Assembly: GCA_902776985.1 (NCBI GenBank)
Contig: CACYSD010000011.1
Span: 1 to 64,000 of the forward strand
Source of the DNA: UBA3839 sp902776985
GTDB taxonomy: Bacteria > Bacteroidota > Bacteroidia > Bacteroidales > Bacteroidaceae
DNA: 64,000 nucleotides
Reading direction: 5' to 3'
This document shows positions 43,751 to 52,083 of the stretch, piece by piece. Below the pieces are notes generated by a model that worked only from the letters and a program-made list of their open reading frames with translations, did not search any database and had not been told where the DNA came from. Positions within the stretch are counted from its first letter, which is position 1; each line of letters opens with the position of its first letter. Position numbers and translations under genes: made by a program.

Positions 43751-44932
43751 ATGGCAAAAGAAAAATTCGAACGTACCAAACCGCACGTAAACATTGGTAC
43801 AATCGGTCACGTAGACCACGGTAAGACTACTCTTACTGCAGCAATCACTACAGTACTCGCAAAGCAGGGTCTTTCTGAAATCAAGTCATTCGACCAGATC
43901 GACAACGCTCCTGAAGAGAAAGAGCGTGGTATCACAATCAACACTGCTCACGTTGAGTATGAAACTGCAAAGCGTCACTACGCACACGTTGACTGTCCGG
44001 GACACGCCGACTATGTGAAGAACATGGTAACTGGTGCTGCTCAGATGGACGGTGCAATCATCGTAGTTGCTGCAACTGACGGTCCTATGCCTCAGACTCG
44101 CGAGCACATCCTTCTCGCTCGTCAGGTAAACGTTCCTCGTCTCGTTGTGTTCATGAACAAGTGTGACATGGTTGACGACGAAGAAATGCTCGACCTCGTT
44201 GAAATGGAAATGCGTGACCTTCTCGCTCAGTACGAATTCGAAGAGGACACTCCATTCATCCGCGGTTCTGCTCTTGGTGCACTCAACGGTGTTCCAGAAT
44301 GGGAAGCTAAGGTTATGGAACTTATGGACGCTTGCGACAACTGGATCCAGGAACCAGTTCGTGACAAGGATAAGCCATTCCTTATGCCTGTAGAAGACGT
44401 ATTCTCAATCACTGGTCGTGGTACTGTTGCTACTGGTCGTATCGAAACAGGTGTTGTTAAGGTAGGTGACCCAGTTCAGCTCCTCGGTCTTGGTGAAGAT
44501 GCAAACTCTGTTGTAACAGGTGTTGAAATGTTCCGTAAGATCCTTGACGAAGGTGAAGCAGGTGATAACGTAGGTCTTCTCCTCCGTGGTATCGACAAGA
44601 AAGATGTTAAGCGTGGTATGGTTATCACTCACCCAGGAGCTATCACTCCTCACCAGGGCTTCAAGGCTTCAATCTACGTATTGAAGAAGGAAGAAGGTGG
44701 TCGCCACACTCCATTCAAGAACCACTATCGTCCACAGTTCTACCTTCGCACAATGGACTGTACAGGTGAAATCGCTCTCCCAGACGGAGTAGAAATGGTT
44801 ATGCCTGGCGATAACGTAGAAATCAAGGTTGAACTTATCTACCCAGTAGCACTCAACGTTGGTCTTCGTTTCGCAATCCGCGAAGGTGGCCGTACAGTAG
44901 GTTCTGGTCAGATCACTGAAGTGTTCGACTAA
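43751..44932 (+). CDS. tuf: Elongation factor Tu
   Basis: A 393-residue GTPase that delivers aminoacyl-tRNA to the ribosome. G-motifs are complete: G-H-V-D-H-G-K-T-T (P-loop, residues 18-26), the switch region R-G-I-T-I-N-T-A-H, D-C-P-G-H (80-84) and N-K-C-D (135-138). Domains II and III follow with normal length. Codon use is strongly biased, which leaves long antisense frames open by chance. It is transcribed with the upstream tRNAs from the promoter at 43162. Confidence 0.98.
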   Translation: MAKEKFERTKPHVNIGTIGHVDHGKTTLTAAITTVLAKQGLSEIKSFDQIDNAPEEKERGITINTAHVEYETAKRHYAHVDCPGHADYVKNMVTGAAQMDGAIIVVAATDGPMPQTREHILLARQVNVPRLVVFMNKCDMVDDEEMLDLVEMEMRDLLAQYEFEEDTPFIRGSALGALNGVPEWEAKVMELMDACDNWIQEPVRDKDKPFLMPVEDVFSITGRGTVATGRIETGVVKVGDPVQLLGLGEDANSVVTGVEMFRKILDEGEAGDNVGLLLRGIDKKDVKRGMVITHPGAITPHQGFKASIYVLKKEEGGRHTPFKNHYRPQFYLRTMDCTGEIALPDGVEMVMPGDNVEIKVELIYPVALNVGLRFAIREGGRTVGSGQITEVFD

Positions 44933-44962
44933 TCGATAGTACGAAATAATCGCACATAAACT

Positions 44963-45002
44963 AGTTGGCTCTCTCGGAGGTTCCCTTATGGGAGAGCCAA
45001 CT
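44963..45002 (+). terminator. Stem-loop after tuf
   Basis: AGTTGGCTCTC (44963-44973) and GAGAGCCAACT (44992-45002) form a perfect 11-bp stem with an 18-base loop. No T run follows, so this may be a processing or stability hairpin before tRNA-Trp rather than a full terminator. Confidence 0.55.
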
Positions 45003-45007
45003 ATCAC

Positions 45008-45080
45008 ACGGGAATAGCTCAGTTGGCAGAGCACTGGTCTCCAAAACCAGGTGTCGGGAGTTCGAGCCTCTCTTCCCGTG
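45008..45080 (+). tRNA. tRNA-Trp (CCA)
   Basis: Acceptor ACGGGAA/TTCCCGT, D-arm AGCTCAGTTGGCAGAGC, anticodon stem CTGGT/ACCAG around CTCCAAA (anticodon CCA), T-arm GGGAGTTCGAGCCTC with normal pairing. CCA is not encoded at the 3' end. The position before secE is conserved in many bacteria. Confidence 0.95.
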
Positions 45081-45096
45081 CTAAATTATTAGAGAT

Positions 45097-45294
45097 ATGT
45101 TTAAAAGTATTGCTACATATTGTAAAGAATCCTACGTTGAGCTTGTTCACAAAGTGACATGGCCTTCAAGAAAGGAATTGATGAACAGTGCAGTGATGGT
45201 TCTCTCTGCTTCCATCGTCATTGCGCTCGTCATTTTCGTAATGGATCTTGTTTTCGAAAAGTTGACTCACATTGTTTACTCACTCTTTAACTAA
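45097..45294 (+). CDS. secE: Preprotein translocase subunit SecE
   Basis: A 65-residue single-span membrane protein of the SecYEG channel. The conserved amphipathic helix (Y-V-E-L-V-H-K-V-T-W-P-S-R-K-E-L) precedes one membrane helix (V-M-V-L-S-A-S-I-V-I-A-L-V-I-F). This is the short type without extra N-terminal spans. It lies between tRNA-Trp and nusG, the standard order. Confidence 0.95.
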   Translation: MFKSIATYCKESYVELVHKVTWPSRKELMNSAVMVLSASIVIALVIFVMDLVFEKLTHIVYSLFN

Positions 45295-45311
45295 TAGGGA
45301 GATAGTGAATC

Positions 45312-45851
45312 ATGGAAGTAAAAACTAATTGGTACGTACTGAAGGCAATCAGTGGCAAGGAGACTAAAGTCAAGGACTATATTGAACTTGACATGAAGAA
45401 CCACCACTATGAGCATTTGGTACCCCAGGTACTTATTCCTATCAAACGTGTTGAACAGATGGTTCGCAACAAGCGCGTTGTCAAGGAGCTGAATATGCTC
45501 CCGGGCTATGTGCTGGTTGAGGCAGCTCTCAACGCTGAGATTGCGCACATGCTGCGCAACACACCAGGAGTTCTCGGATTCCTCGGAGGAACGGACAACC
45601 CGACTCCTCTGCGCCAGGCAGAAATCAATCGTATGCTCGGCGTCGATCTGGGAACAGAAGAAGCACCACAGGTAATTGAGGTGCAGTTCCTGGAAGGTGA
45701 AAGCGTGAAGGTGACCGACGGTCCGTTCAGCGGTTTCAATGGAATAATCGAAAACATTGATACCGACAAACAAAAATTGAAGGTTTCTGTAAAGATTTTC
45801 GGACGTACTACACCGCTCGAACTCAGCTTTGGACAAGTAGAAAAAGAATGA
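45312..45851 (+). CDS. nusG: Transcription termination/antitermination protein NusG
   Basis: A 179-residue transcription factor with an NGN domain (W-Y-V-L-K-A-I-S-G-K-E near the start, M-L-P-G-Y-V-L-V-E-A near residue 63) and a C-terminal KOW domain (G-E-S-V-K-V-T-D-G-P-F-S-G-F-N-G). It binds RNA polymerase and couples it to Rho or the ribosome. It starts 17 bases after secE. Its stop codon is the first base triplet of a hairpin with a T run. Confidence 0.96.
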   Translation: MEVKTNWYVLKAISGKETKVKDYIELDMKNHHYEHLVPQVLIPIKRVEQMVRNKRVVKELNMLPGYVLVEAALNAEIAHMLRNTPGVLGFLGGTDNPTPLRQAEINRMLGVDLGTEEAPQVIEVQFLEGESVKVTDGPFSGFNGIIENIDTDKQKLKVSVKIFGRTTPLELSFGQVEKE

Positions 45852-45879
45852 CGATGATGTTACGCATCGTCAGTTTTTT
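45849..45879 (+). terminator. Terminator/attenuator between nusG and rplK
   Basis: TGACGATG (starting with the nusG stop) pairs with CATCGTCA, followed by G and six T. It probably lowers or stops read-through from secE-nusG into the ribosomal protein genes. Confidence 0.75.
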
Positions 45880-45914
45880 GCGTAGAAATAATTATTTAAA
45901 TTTAAGAAAACAAA

Positions 45915-46352
45915 ATGGCTAAAGAAGTTGCTGGATTAATCAAACTACAGATTAAGGGTGGCGCTGCAAATCCATCACCTCCAGTAGGACCTGCACTTGG
46001 TTCTAAGGGTATTAACATCATGGACTTTTGCAAGCAGTTCAACGCCAGAACTCAAGATAAGGCAGGTAAGATACTTCCTGTTGTTATCACTTATTATGCA
46101 GACAAGTCTTTTGATTTCGTAATTAAGACTCCTCCTGCAGCAGTTCAACTGCTCGAAGCATCAAAGGCAAAGAAGGGTTCATCTGAACCTAACCGTTCTA
46201 AGGTGGCAGAGGTGACTTGGGATCAAGTAAAGGCTATCGCAGAAGATAAGATGCCTGATTTGAACTGTTTCACTATCGAATCAGCAATGAAGATGGTGGC
46301 AGGTACTGCACGCAGTATGGGTATCAAAGTTAAAGGAGATTTCCCCGCATAA
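45915..46352 (+). CDS. rplK: 50S ribosomal protein uL11
   Basis: A 145-residue ribosomal protein of the GTPase-associated centre. The N-terminal domain has G-L-I-K-L-Q-I-K-G-G-A-A-N-P-S-P-P-V-G-P and the C-terminal RNA-binding domain ends in G-T-A-R-S-M-G-I-K-V. It is followed after 16 bases by rplA. Confidence 0.97.
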   Translation: MAKEVAGLIKLQIKGGAANPSPPVGPALGSKGINIMDFCKQFNARTQDKAGKILPVVITYYADKSFDFVIKTPPAAVQLLEASKAKKGSSEPNRSKVAEVTWDQVKAIAEDKMPDLNCFTIESAMKMVAGTARSMGIKVKGDFPA

Positions 46353-46368
46353 TTAAAATTCAATTAAG

Positions 46369-47070
46369 ATGAGTAAACTTACAAAAAATCAAAAGAAAGT
46401 TGCTGACAAGATTGAGGCAGGGAAAGCTTACAATTTAACTGAAGCTGCATCACTTCTGAAGGAAATCACCTTCACTAAGTTCGATGCTTCTGTCGATATC
46501 GATATGCGTTTGGGCGTTGACCCTCGCAAGGCAAATCAGATGGTTCGTGGCGTAGTATCGCTGCCTAACGGAACTGGTAAAGAAGTACGCGTACTCTGCT
46601 TGTGTACATCCGACCAAGAGACAGCTGCTAAGGAAGCAGGTGCCGACTATGTTGGTCTTGACGAATATATCGAAAAGATCAAGGGCGGATGGACCGACGT
46701 TGACGTTATTATCACTATGCCTTCTTGCATGGGTAAGATTGGTGCACTGGGTCGTGTTCTCGGTCCACGTGGATTGATGCCTAACCCAAAGAGCGGTACA
46801 GTAACAATGGACGTTGCGAAAGCAGTTAAAGAGGTTAAGCAAGGTAAGATCGACTTCAAAGTTGACAAGTCTGGTATCGTTCACGCTTCAATCGGTAAGG
46901 TATCGTTTGACGCACAGAAGATTCAGGAGAACGCTCAGGAGTTCATCAACACTATCATCAAGCTGAAGCCTGCTACTGCAAAGGGTACATACATCAAGAG
47001 CATTTATCTTTCAAGTACTATGAGTCAGGGTATCAAGATTGACCCTAAATCTGTTGAATCACAAAAATAG
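46369..47070 (+). CDS. rplA: 50S ribosomal protein uL1
   Basis: A 233-residue ribosomal protein of the L1 stalk, which helps release E-site tRNA. The signature region M-G-K-I-G-A-L-G-R-V-L-G-P-R-G-L-M-P is near residue 122, and M-V-R-G-V-V-S-L-P near 58. In many bacteria L1 represses its own rplK-rplA mRNA. It is eight bases upstream of rplJ. Confidence 0.97.
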   Translation: MSKLTKNQKKVADKIEAGKAYNLTEAASLLKEITFTKFDASVDIDMRLGVDPRKANQMVRGVVSLPNGTGKEVRVLCLCTSDQETAAKEAGADYVGLDEYIEKIKGGWTDVDVIITMPSCMGKIGALGRVLGPRGLMPNPKSGTVTMDVAKAVKEVKQGKIDFKVDKSGIVHASIGKVSFDAQKIQENAQEFINTIIKLKPATAKGTYIKSIYLSSTMSQGIKIDPKSVESQK

Positions 47071-47078
47071 AATAAATC

Positions 47079-47600
47079 ATGAAGAAAGAAGATAAAAGCT
47101 TACTTATAAATCAACTTGTAGAGACTCTCAAACAGTATCCTCACTTCTACCTTGTTGACGTTACTGCACTCGACAGTGCAACAACAAGTGCACTCCGTCG
47201 CGAGTGCTTCAAGCAGGAAGTGAAACTGCAAGTAGTTAAGAACACACTCTTCGAGAAGGCTCTTGAGCAGCTTGACGGTGATTTCTCTGCACTTGCTCCA
47301 TGCTTGAAGGGAACTACAGGTGTGATGTATTGCCAAACTGCAAATGTTCCTGCAAAACTTATCAAGAAGTTTGCTAAGGACAATGGTGACAAACCAGGTC
47401 TTAAGGGTGCATACGCAGAAGAAAGCATCTATGTTGGTGCTGAGAACTTGTCTGCACTTTGTGCAATCAAGAGCAAGAACGAACTCCTCGGAGAAGTTGT
47501 TGCAGCACTCGAAGGTTCTATCAATGGTGTTCTTTCTGCACTCGATGCAGGTACAACCATACATGGTCTTCTCGACGCAGTCGAAAAGAAAAACGCTTAA
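47079..47600 (+). CDS. rplJ: 50S ribosomal protein uL10
   Basis: A 173-residue protein that anchors L12 dimers on the ribosome. The N-terminal region (F-Y-L-V-D-V-T-A-L-D-S-A-T, then V-V-K-N-T-L-F-E-K-A-L) is typical, and the C-terminal helix for L12 binding follows. The distance to rplL (88 bases) contains only an A-rich leader. Confidence 0.96.
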   Translation: MKKEDKSLLINQLVETLKQYPHFYLVDVTALDSATTSALRRECFKQEVKLQVVKNTLFEKALEQLDGDFSALAPCLKGTTGVMYCQTANVPAKLIKKFAKDNGDKPGLKGAYAEESIYVGAENLSALCAIKSKNELLGEVVAALEGSINGVLSALDAGTTIHGLLDAVEKKNA

Positions 47601-47688
47601 CCCTTTCAAGTTGAGCACAAATAATCTGCAAAGATTAATTAATTAAGAAAAAGAAAAAATAAAATAACCATTAAAAAATTTTAGAAAA

Positions 47689-48066
47689 ATGGCAGATATC
47701 AAAGCTATTGCTGAAGAATTGGTAAATTTGACAGTAAAAGAAGTTACAGAATTGAAGGCTCTCTTGAAAGAAGAGTACGGAATTGAACCAGCTGCTGCAG
47801 CTGTTGCAGTTGCTGCCGGTCCTGCTGCTGGTGGTGAAGCTGCTGCAGAAGAGAAGACATCTTTCGATGTTGTTCTTAAGAACGCAGGTGCTGCTAAGCT
47901 CCAGGTAGTAAAGGCAGTTAAGGAAGCTGCTGGTCTCGGTCTGAAGGAAGCAAAGGATCTTGTTGACGCTGCTCCAACTAACGTTAAGGAAGGTGTAGAC
48001 AAGGCTACTGCAGAAGCACTTAAGGCTGCTCTCGAAGCTGCTGGTGCAGAAGTAGAAATCAAGTAA
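47689..48066 (+). CDS. rplL: 50S ribosomal protein bL12 (L7/L12)
   Basis: A 125-residue acidic stalk protein that recruits translation factors. The N-terminal dimerisation part is joined by an Ala-rich hinge (A-A-A-V-A-V-A-A-G-P-A-A-G) to the globular C-terminal domain (V-K-A-V-K-E-A-A-G-L-G-L-K-E-A-K-D-L-V). Length and order before rpoB are standard. Confidence 0.97.
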   Translation: MADIKAIAEELVNLTVKEVTELKALLKEEYGIEPAAAAVAVAAGPAAGGEAAAEEKTSFDVVLKNAGAAKLQVVKAVKEAAGLGLKEAKDLVDAAPTNVKEGVDKATAEALKAALEAAGAEVEIK

Positions 48067-48089
48067 TCTACGTCAATCAGATAAGAATT

Positions 48090-48127
48090 GGTTGAGAACT
48101 CTCAGGTTGGGAGTTCTTAACCTTTTT
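48090..48127 (+). terminator. Attenuator-like hairpin between rplL and rpoB
   Basis: GGTTGAGAACTC and GAGTTCTTAACC form a 12-bp stem with one mismatch and are followed by five T. A partial terminator at this place is known from E. coli, where it sets the ratio of L12 to RNA polymerase. Confidence 0.75.
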
Positions 48128-48195
48128 GTGTCTTCAATCAATTGCTGACACATTCGTCGTTTTCACACCAAAAGAAACCCTACAATAACAAAGAG

Positions 48196-51100
48196 ATGTC
48201 TAAAATCGTTAATAATCGCGTTGATTTCTCGTCAGTACAGAATCCGGTTCCATACCCCGATTTTCTTGACGTGCAACTAAAGTCGTTCAGAGATTTCTTG
48301 CAGCTGGACACCCCTCCTGAAAAGCGCAAGAACGATGGATTGTACAAGGTGTTTGCAGAGAATTTCCCAATTGCAGACACACGCAACAACTTCGTCCTTG
48401 AGTTTTTGGATTACTACATCGACGCTCCACGCTATTCAATTGAAGAGTGTCTGGAACGTGGATTAACCTACAGTGTACCTTTAAAGGCAAAGCTCAAACT
48501 TTATTGCTCAGACCCTGATCATGAAGACTTTGACACTGTGATTCAGGATGTTTTCCTCGGTCCTATTCCTTATATGACCGACAACGGAACATTCGTAATC
48601 AACGGCGCTGAACGTGTTGTTGTTTCTCAGCTCCACCGTTCACCTGGTGTGTTCTTCGGTTCAAGCGTACACTCAAACGGTACACCTCTCTTCTCTGCAC
48701 GTATCATTCCTTTCAAGGGTTCGTGGATTGAGTTTGCTACCGACATCAACAACGTGATGTATGCCTACATCGACCGTAAGAAGAAATTGCCTGTTACAAC
48801 TCTTCTTCGTGCCATAGGCTTCGAGAAAGATAAGGACATCCTTCAGATTTTCAATCTCGCTGAGGAAGTTAAGGCAAACAAGACAAGTCTGAAGAAAGTA
48901 CTTGGCCGTCGTTTGGCTGCTCGTGTCCTGAAGTCTTGGATTGAGGACTTCGTGGATGAGGAAACCGGTGAAGTTGTTTCCATCGAGCGTAACGAAATGA
49001 TAATCGACCGTGAGACTGTGCTCGAAGAGGAGCACATCGACCAGATTCTTGAGACAGGAGTAGAGCATATTCTTGTTCACAAGGAAACTACCAACACAAG
49101 CGATTACTCGATTATCTTCAATACTCTGCAAAAAGACCCCAGCAACTCCGAGAAGGAAGCAGTTGTTTATATCTACCGTCAGTTGCGTAACGCAGATCCT
49201 GCTGATGACGCAAGTGCTCGTGAAGTAATCAACAACCTGTTCTTCTCTGACAAGCGCTATGACTTGGGAGATGTTGGTCGTTACAGAATCAACAAGAAGC
49301 TTGGTCTTGACACAGATCCTGAAATCCGTGTCCTCACCAAGGAAGATATAATCGAAATCATCAAGTACCTTGTTGAGTTAGCTAACTCCAAGGCTGTAGT
49401 TGATGATATCGACCACTTGAGCAACCGTCGCGTACGTACTGTCGGTGAGCAGCTTTCAAACCAGTTTACAGTTGGTTTGGCACGTATGAGCCGTACTATC
49501 CGTGAACGTATGAATGTGCGCGACAATGAAGTGTTCACTCCAACCGACCTTATCAATGCAAAGACCATTTCGTCGGTTATCAACTCATTCTTCGGTACCA
49601 ATGCACTTTCACAGTTCATGGACCAGACCAACCCACTTGCTGAGGTAACTCACAAACGTCGTTTGTCTGCACTCGGTCCTGGCGGTTTGTCTCGTGAAAG
49701 AGCCGGATTCGAGGTTCGTGACGTACACTACACTCACTACGGTCGTCTCTGTCCTATCGAGTCTCCTGAAGGTCCTAACATCGGTCTTATCTCCTCACTC
49801 TGTGTATATGCTAAGATCAATAGCCTCGGATTCATCGAGACTCCATACCGCAAGGTAACTGACAGCGTTGTGGACATTGATCCAGAGCACATCGTTTACA
49901 TGACTGCAGAGGAAGAAGAAGCTAAGATCATCGGTCAGGGTAACGCACCTCTGACAAAGGACGGTCACTTCATCCGCAAGGTGGTTAAGTGCCGTAAGGA
50001 TGCCGACTATCCAGTGGTTCCACCATCACAGGTTGACCTCGTGGACGTTGCACCACAGCAGATTGCATCTATCGCAGCTGCCCTGATTCCATTCCTGGAG
50101 CACGACGACGCACACCGCGCACTCATGGGATCAAACATGATGCGCCAGGCAGTTCCATTGCTCCGTACCGAGGCACCTATCGTAGGTACAGGTATCGAGC
50201 GTCAGGTCTGCGAAGACTCTCGCACAATGATCACAGCAGAAGGTGACGGTGTTGTAGAATATGTTGACGCATGCACTATCCGCATCCTCTATGACCGCAC
50301 AGAAGACGAGGAGTTTGTAAGCTTCGAGCCAGCGGTTAAGGAGTACAAACTGCCTAAGTTCCGTCGTACCAACCAGAACATGACAATCGACCTCCGTCCG
50401 CTCTGCAATCGTGGCCAGCGTGTGAAGAAGGGTGATATCCTTACTGAAGGTTACGCTACAGCAGACGGTGAGCTTGCACTCGGTCGCAACCTCCTCGTGG
50501 CTTACATGCCTTGGAAGGGTTACAACTATGAGGACGCAATCGTGCTCAACGAACGTGTGGTACGTGAAGACATCCTCACTTCTGTTCACGTTGACGAGTT
50601 CTCACTCGAAGTACGTGAGACCAAGCGTGGTGTTGAGGAACTCACAAGCGATATTCCAAACGTCAGCGAAGATGCAACCAAGGATTTGGACGACAACGGT
50701 ATTGTACGTGTCGGTGCACGCATCGAACCAGGCGACATCCTCATCGGTAAAATTACTCCTAAGGGAGAATCCGACCCATCACCAGAAGAGAAACTTCTCC
50801 GTGCTATCTTCGGTGACAAGGCTGGTGACGTTAAGGATGCTTCACTCAAGGCTACACCATCGCTCAGCGGTGTGGTTATCGACAAGAAACTCTTCTCTAA
50901 GGCTATTAAGACACGTGCCGACAAGAACCGCGACCGTCAGGAATTGCCAAAACTCGACAACGAGTTCCAGGACAAGGTTGACGACTTCAAGGCAATCCTT
51001 ATCGACAAGCTCCTTACTCTTACCAAGGGCAAGACATCACAGGGCGTTAAGGACTACATGGGTGCAGAAATCATCCCTGTAGGAGCTAAGTTCACAGCAG

Positions 51101-52005
51101 GTGCTCTTGAAAACCTCGACTATACAATTATTCAGCTTAGCGGATGGACCAAAGATGAGCACACCAATGACCTCATCCGTCAGGTTGTAATCAATTACCT
51201 CAAGAAATATAAGATTCTCGACGCAGAACTCAAGCGTAAGAAGTTTGCCCTCACAATCGGTGATGAACTGCCTTCAGGCATCATCCAGATGGCAAAAGTC
51301 TATGTGGCTAAGAAACGTAAGATCGGTGTCGGTGACAAGATGGCGGGACGCCACGGAAACAAGGGTATTGTGTCCAAGGTTGTTCGTCAGGAAGATATGC
51401 CGTTCCTCGAGGATGGAACACCTGTCGACATCGTGCTCAACCCTCTGGGTGTGCCATCACGTATGAACATCGGACAGATCTTCGAAGCAGTCCTCGGTTC
51501 TGCCGGAAAGAAACTCGGTGTGAAGTTCGCAACTCCTATCTTCGACGGTGCACACCTCGAAGACCTGTGCGAATGGACCGACAAGGCAGGATTGCCACGC
51601 TACGGACGTACATATCTTTACAATGGTGAAACCGGCCTTCGTTTCGACCAGCCTGCAACAGTGGGTGTGACATACATGTTGAAACTCGGTCACATGGTTG
51701 AAGACAAGATGCATGCACGTTCAATTGGTCCGTACTCACTCATTACCCAACAGCCACTTGGTGGTAAGGCACAGTTTGGTGGTCAGCGTTTCGGAGAAAT
51801 GGAAGTATGGGCACTCGAGGCATTCGGTGCATCCCACGTTCTTCAAGAGATTCTCACTATCAAGTCCGATGACGTTACAGGCCGTTCTAAGGCTTACGAA
51901 GCAATCGTCAAGGGTGAGCCAATGCCAACTCCTGGCATCCCAGAGTCACTCAACGTGCTTCTCCACGAACTTCGCGGATTGGGATTGAGCATAAGTCTCG
52001 AATAA
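48196..52005 (+). CDS. rpoB: DNA-directed RNA polymerase subunit beta
   Basis: A 1269-residue subunit. I choose ATG 48196 (M-S-K-I-V-N-N-R-V-D-F) because the longer frame from TTG 48142 adds 18 non-conserved residues. Hallmarks include the rifampicin region (G-T-N-A-L-S-Q-F-M-D-Q-T-N-P-L-A-E and H-K-R-R-L-S-A-L-G-P-G-G-L), the G-D-K-M-A-G-R-H-G-N-K-G stretch and the C-terminal F-G-G-Q-R-F-G-E-M-E-V-W-A-L. The rifampicin-site residues read look wild type (D-Q-T-N, H-K-R-R-L-S-A). It is 78 bases upstream of rpoC. Confidence 0.98.
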   Translation: MSKIVNNRVDFSSVQNPVPYPDFLDVQLKSFRDFLQLDTPPEKRKNDGLYKVFAENFPIADTRNNFVLEFLDYYIDAPRYSIEECLERGLTYSVPLKAKLKLYCSDPDHEDFDTVIQDVFLGPIPYMTDNGTFVINGAERVVVSQLHRSPGVFFGSSVHSNGTPLFSARIIPFKGSWIEFATDINNVMYAYIDRKKKLPVTTLLRAIGFEKDKDILQIFNLAEEVKANKTSLKKVLGRRLAARVLKSWIEDFVDEETGEVVSIERNEMIIDRETVLEEEHIDQILETGVEHILVHKETTNTSDYSIIFNTLQKDPSNSEKEAVVYIYRQLRNADPADDASAREVINNLFFSDKRYDLGDVGRYRINKKLGLDTDPEIRVLTKEDIIEIIKYLVELANSKAVVDDIDHLSNRRVRTVGEQLSNQFTVGLARMSRTIRERMNVRDNEVFTPTDLINAKTISSVINSFFGTNALSQFMDQTNPLAEVTHKRRLSALGPGGLSRERAGFEVRDVHYTHYGRLCPIESPEGPNIGLISSLCVYAKINSLGFIETPYRKVTDSVVDIDPEHIVYMTAEEEEAKIIGQGNAPLTKDGHFIRKVVKCRKDADYPVVPPSQVDLVDVAPQQIASIAAALIPFLEHDDAHRALMGSNMMRQAVPLLRTEAPIVGTGIERQVCEDSRTMITAEGDGVVEYVDACTIRILYDRTEDEEFVSFEPAVKEYKLPKFRRTNQNMTIDLRPLCNRGQRVKKGDILTEGYATADGELALGRNLLVAYMPWKGYNYEDAIVLNERVVREDILTSVHVDEFSLEVRETKRGVEELTSDIPNVSEDATKDLDDNGIVRVGARIEPGDILIGKITPKGESDPSPEEKLLRAIFGDKAGDVKDASLKATPSLSGVVIDKKLFSKAIKTRADKNRDRQELPKLDNEFQDKVDDFKAILIDKLLTLTKGKTSQGVKDYMGAEIIPVGAKFTAGALENLDYTIIQLSGWTKDEHTNDLIRQVVINYLKKYKILDAELKRKKFALTIGDELPSGIIQMAKVYVAKKRKIGVGDKMAGRHGNKGIVSKVVRQEDMPFLEDGTPVDIVLNPLGVPSRMNIGQIFEAVLGSAGKKLGVKFATPIFDGAHLEDLCEWTDKAGLPRYGRTYLYNGETGLRFDQPATVGVTYMLKLGHMVEDKMHARSIGPYSLITQQPLGGKAQFGGQRFGEMEVWALEAFGASHVLQEILTIKSDDVTGRSKAYEAIVKGEPMPTPGIPESLNVLLHELRGLGLSISLE

Positions 52006-52083
52006 AATATAAAAAATATCATCTTGTGACAATCCAGTTTGTCGCATCCGATTAAGTATCAATTTTTTATACCATATATAAAG

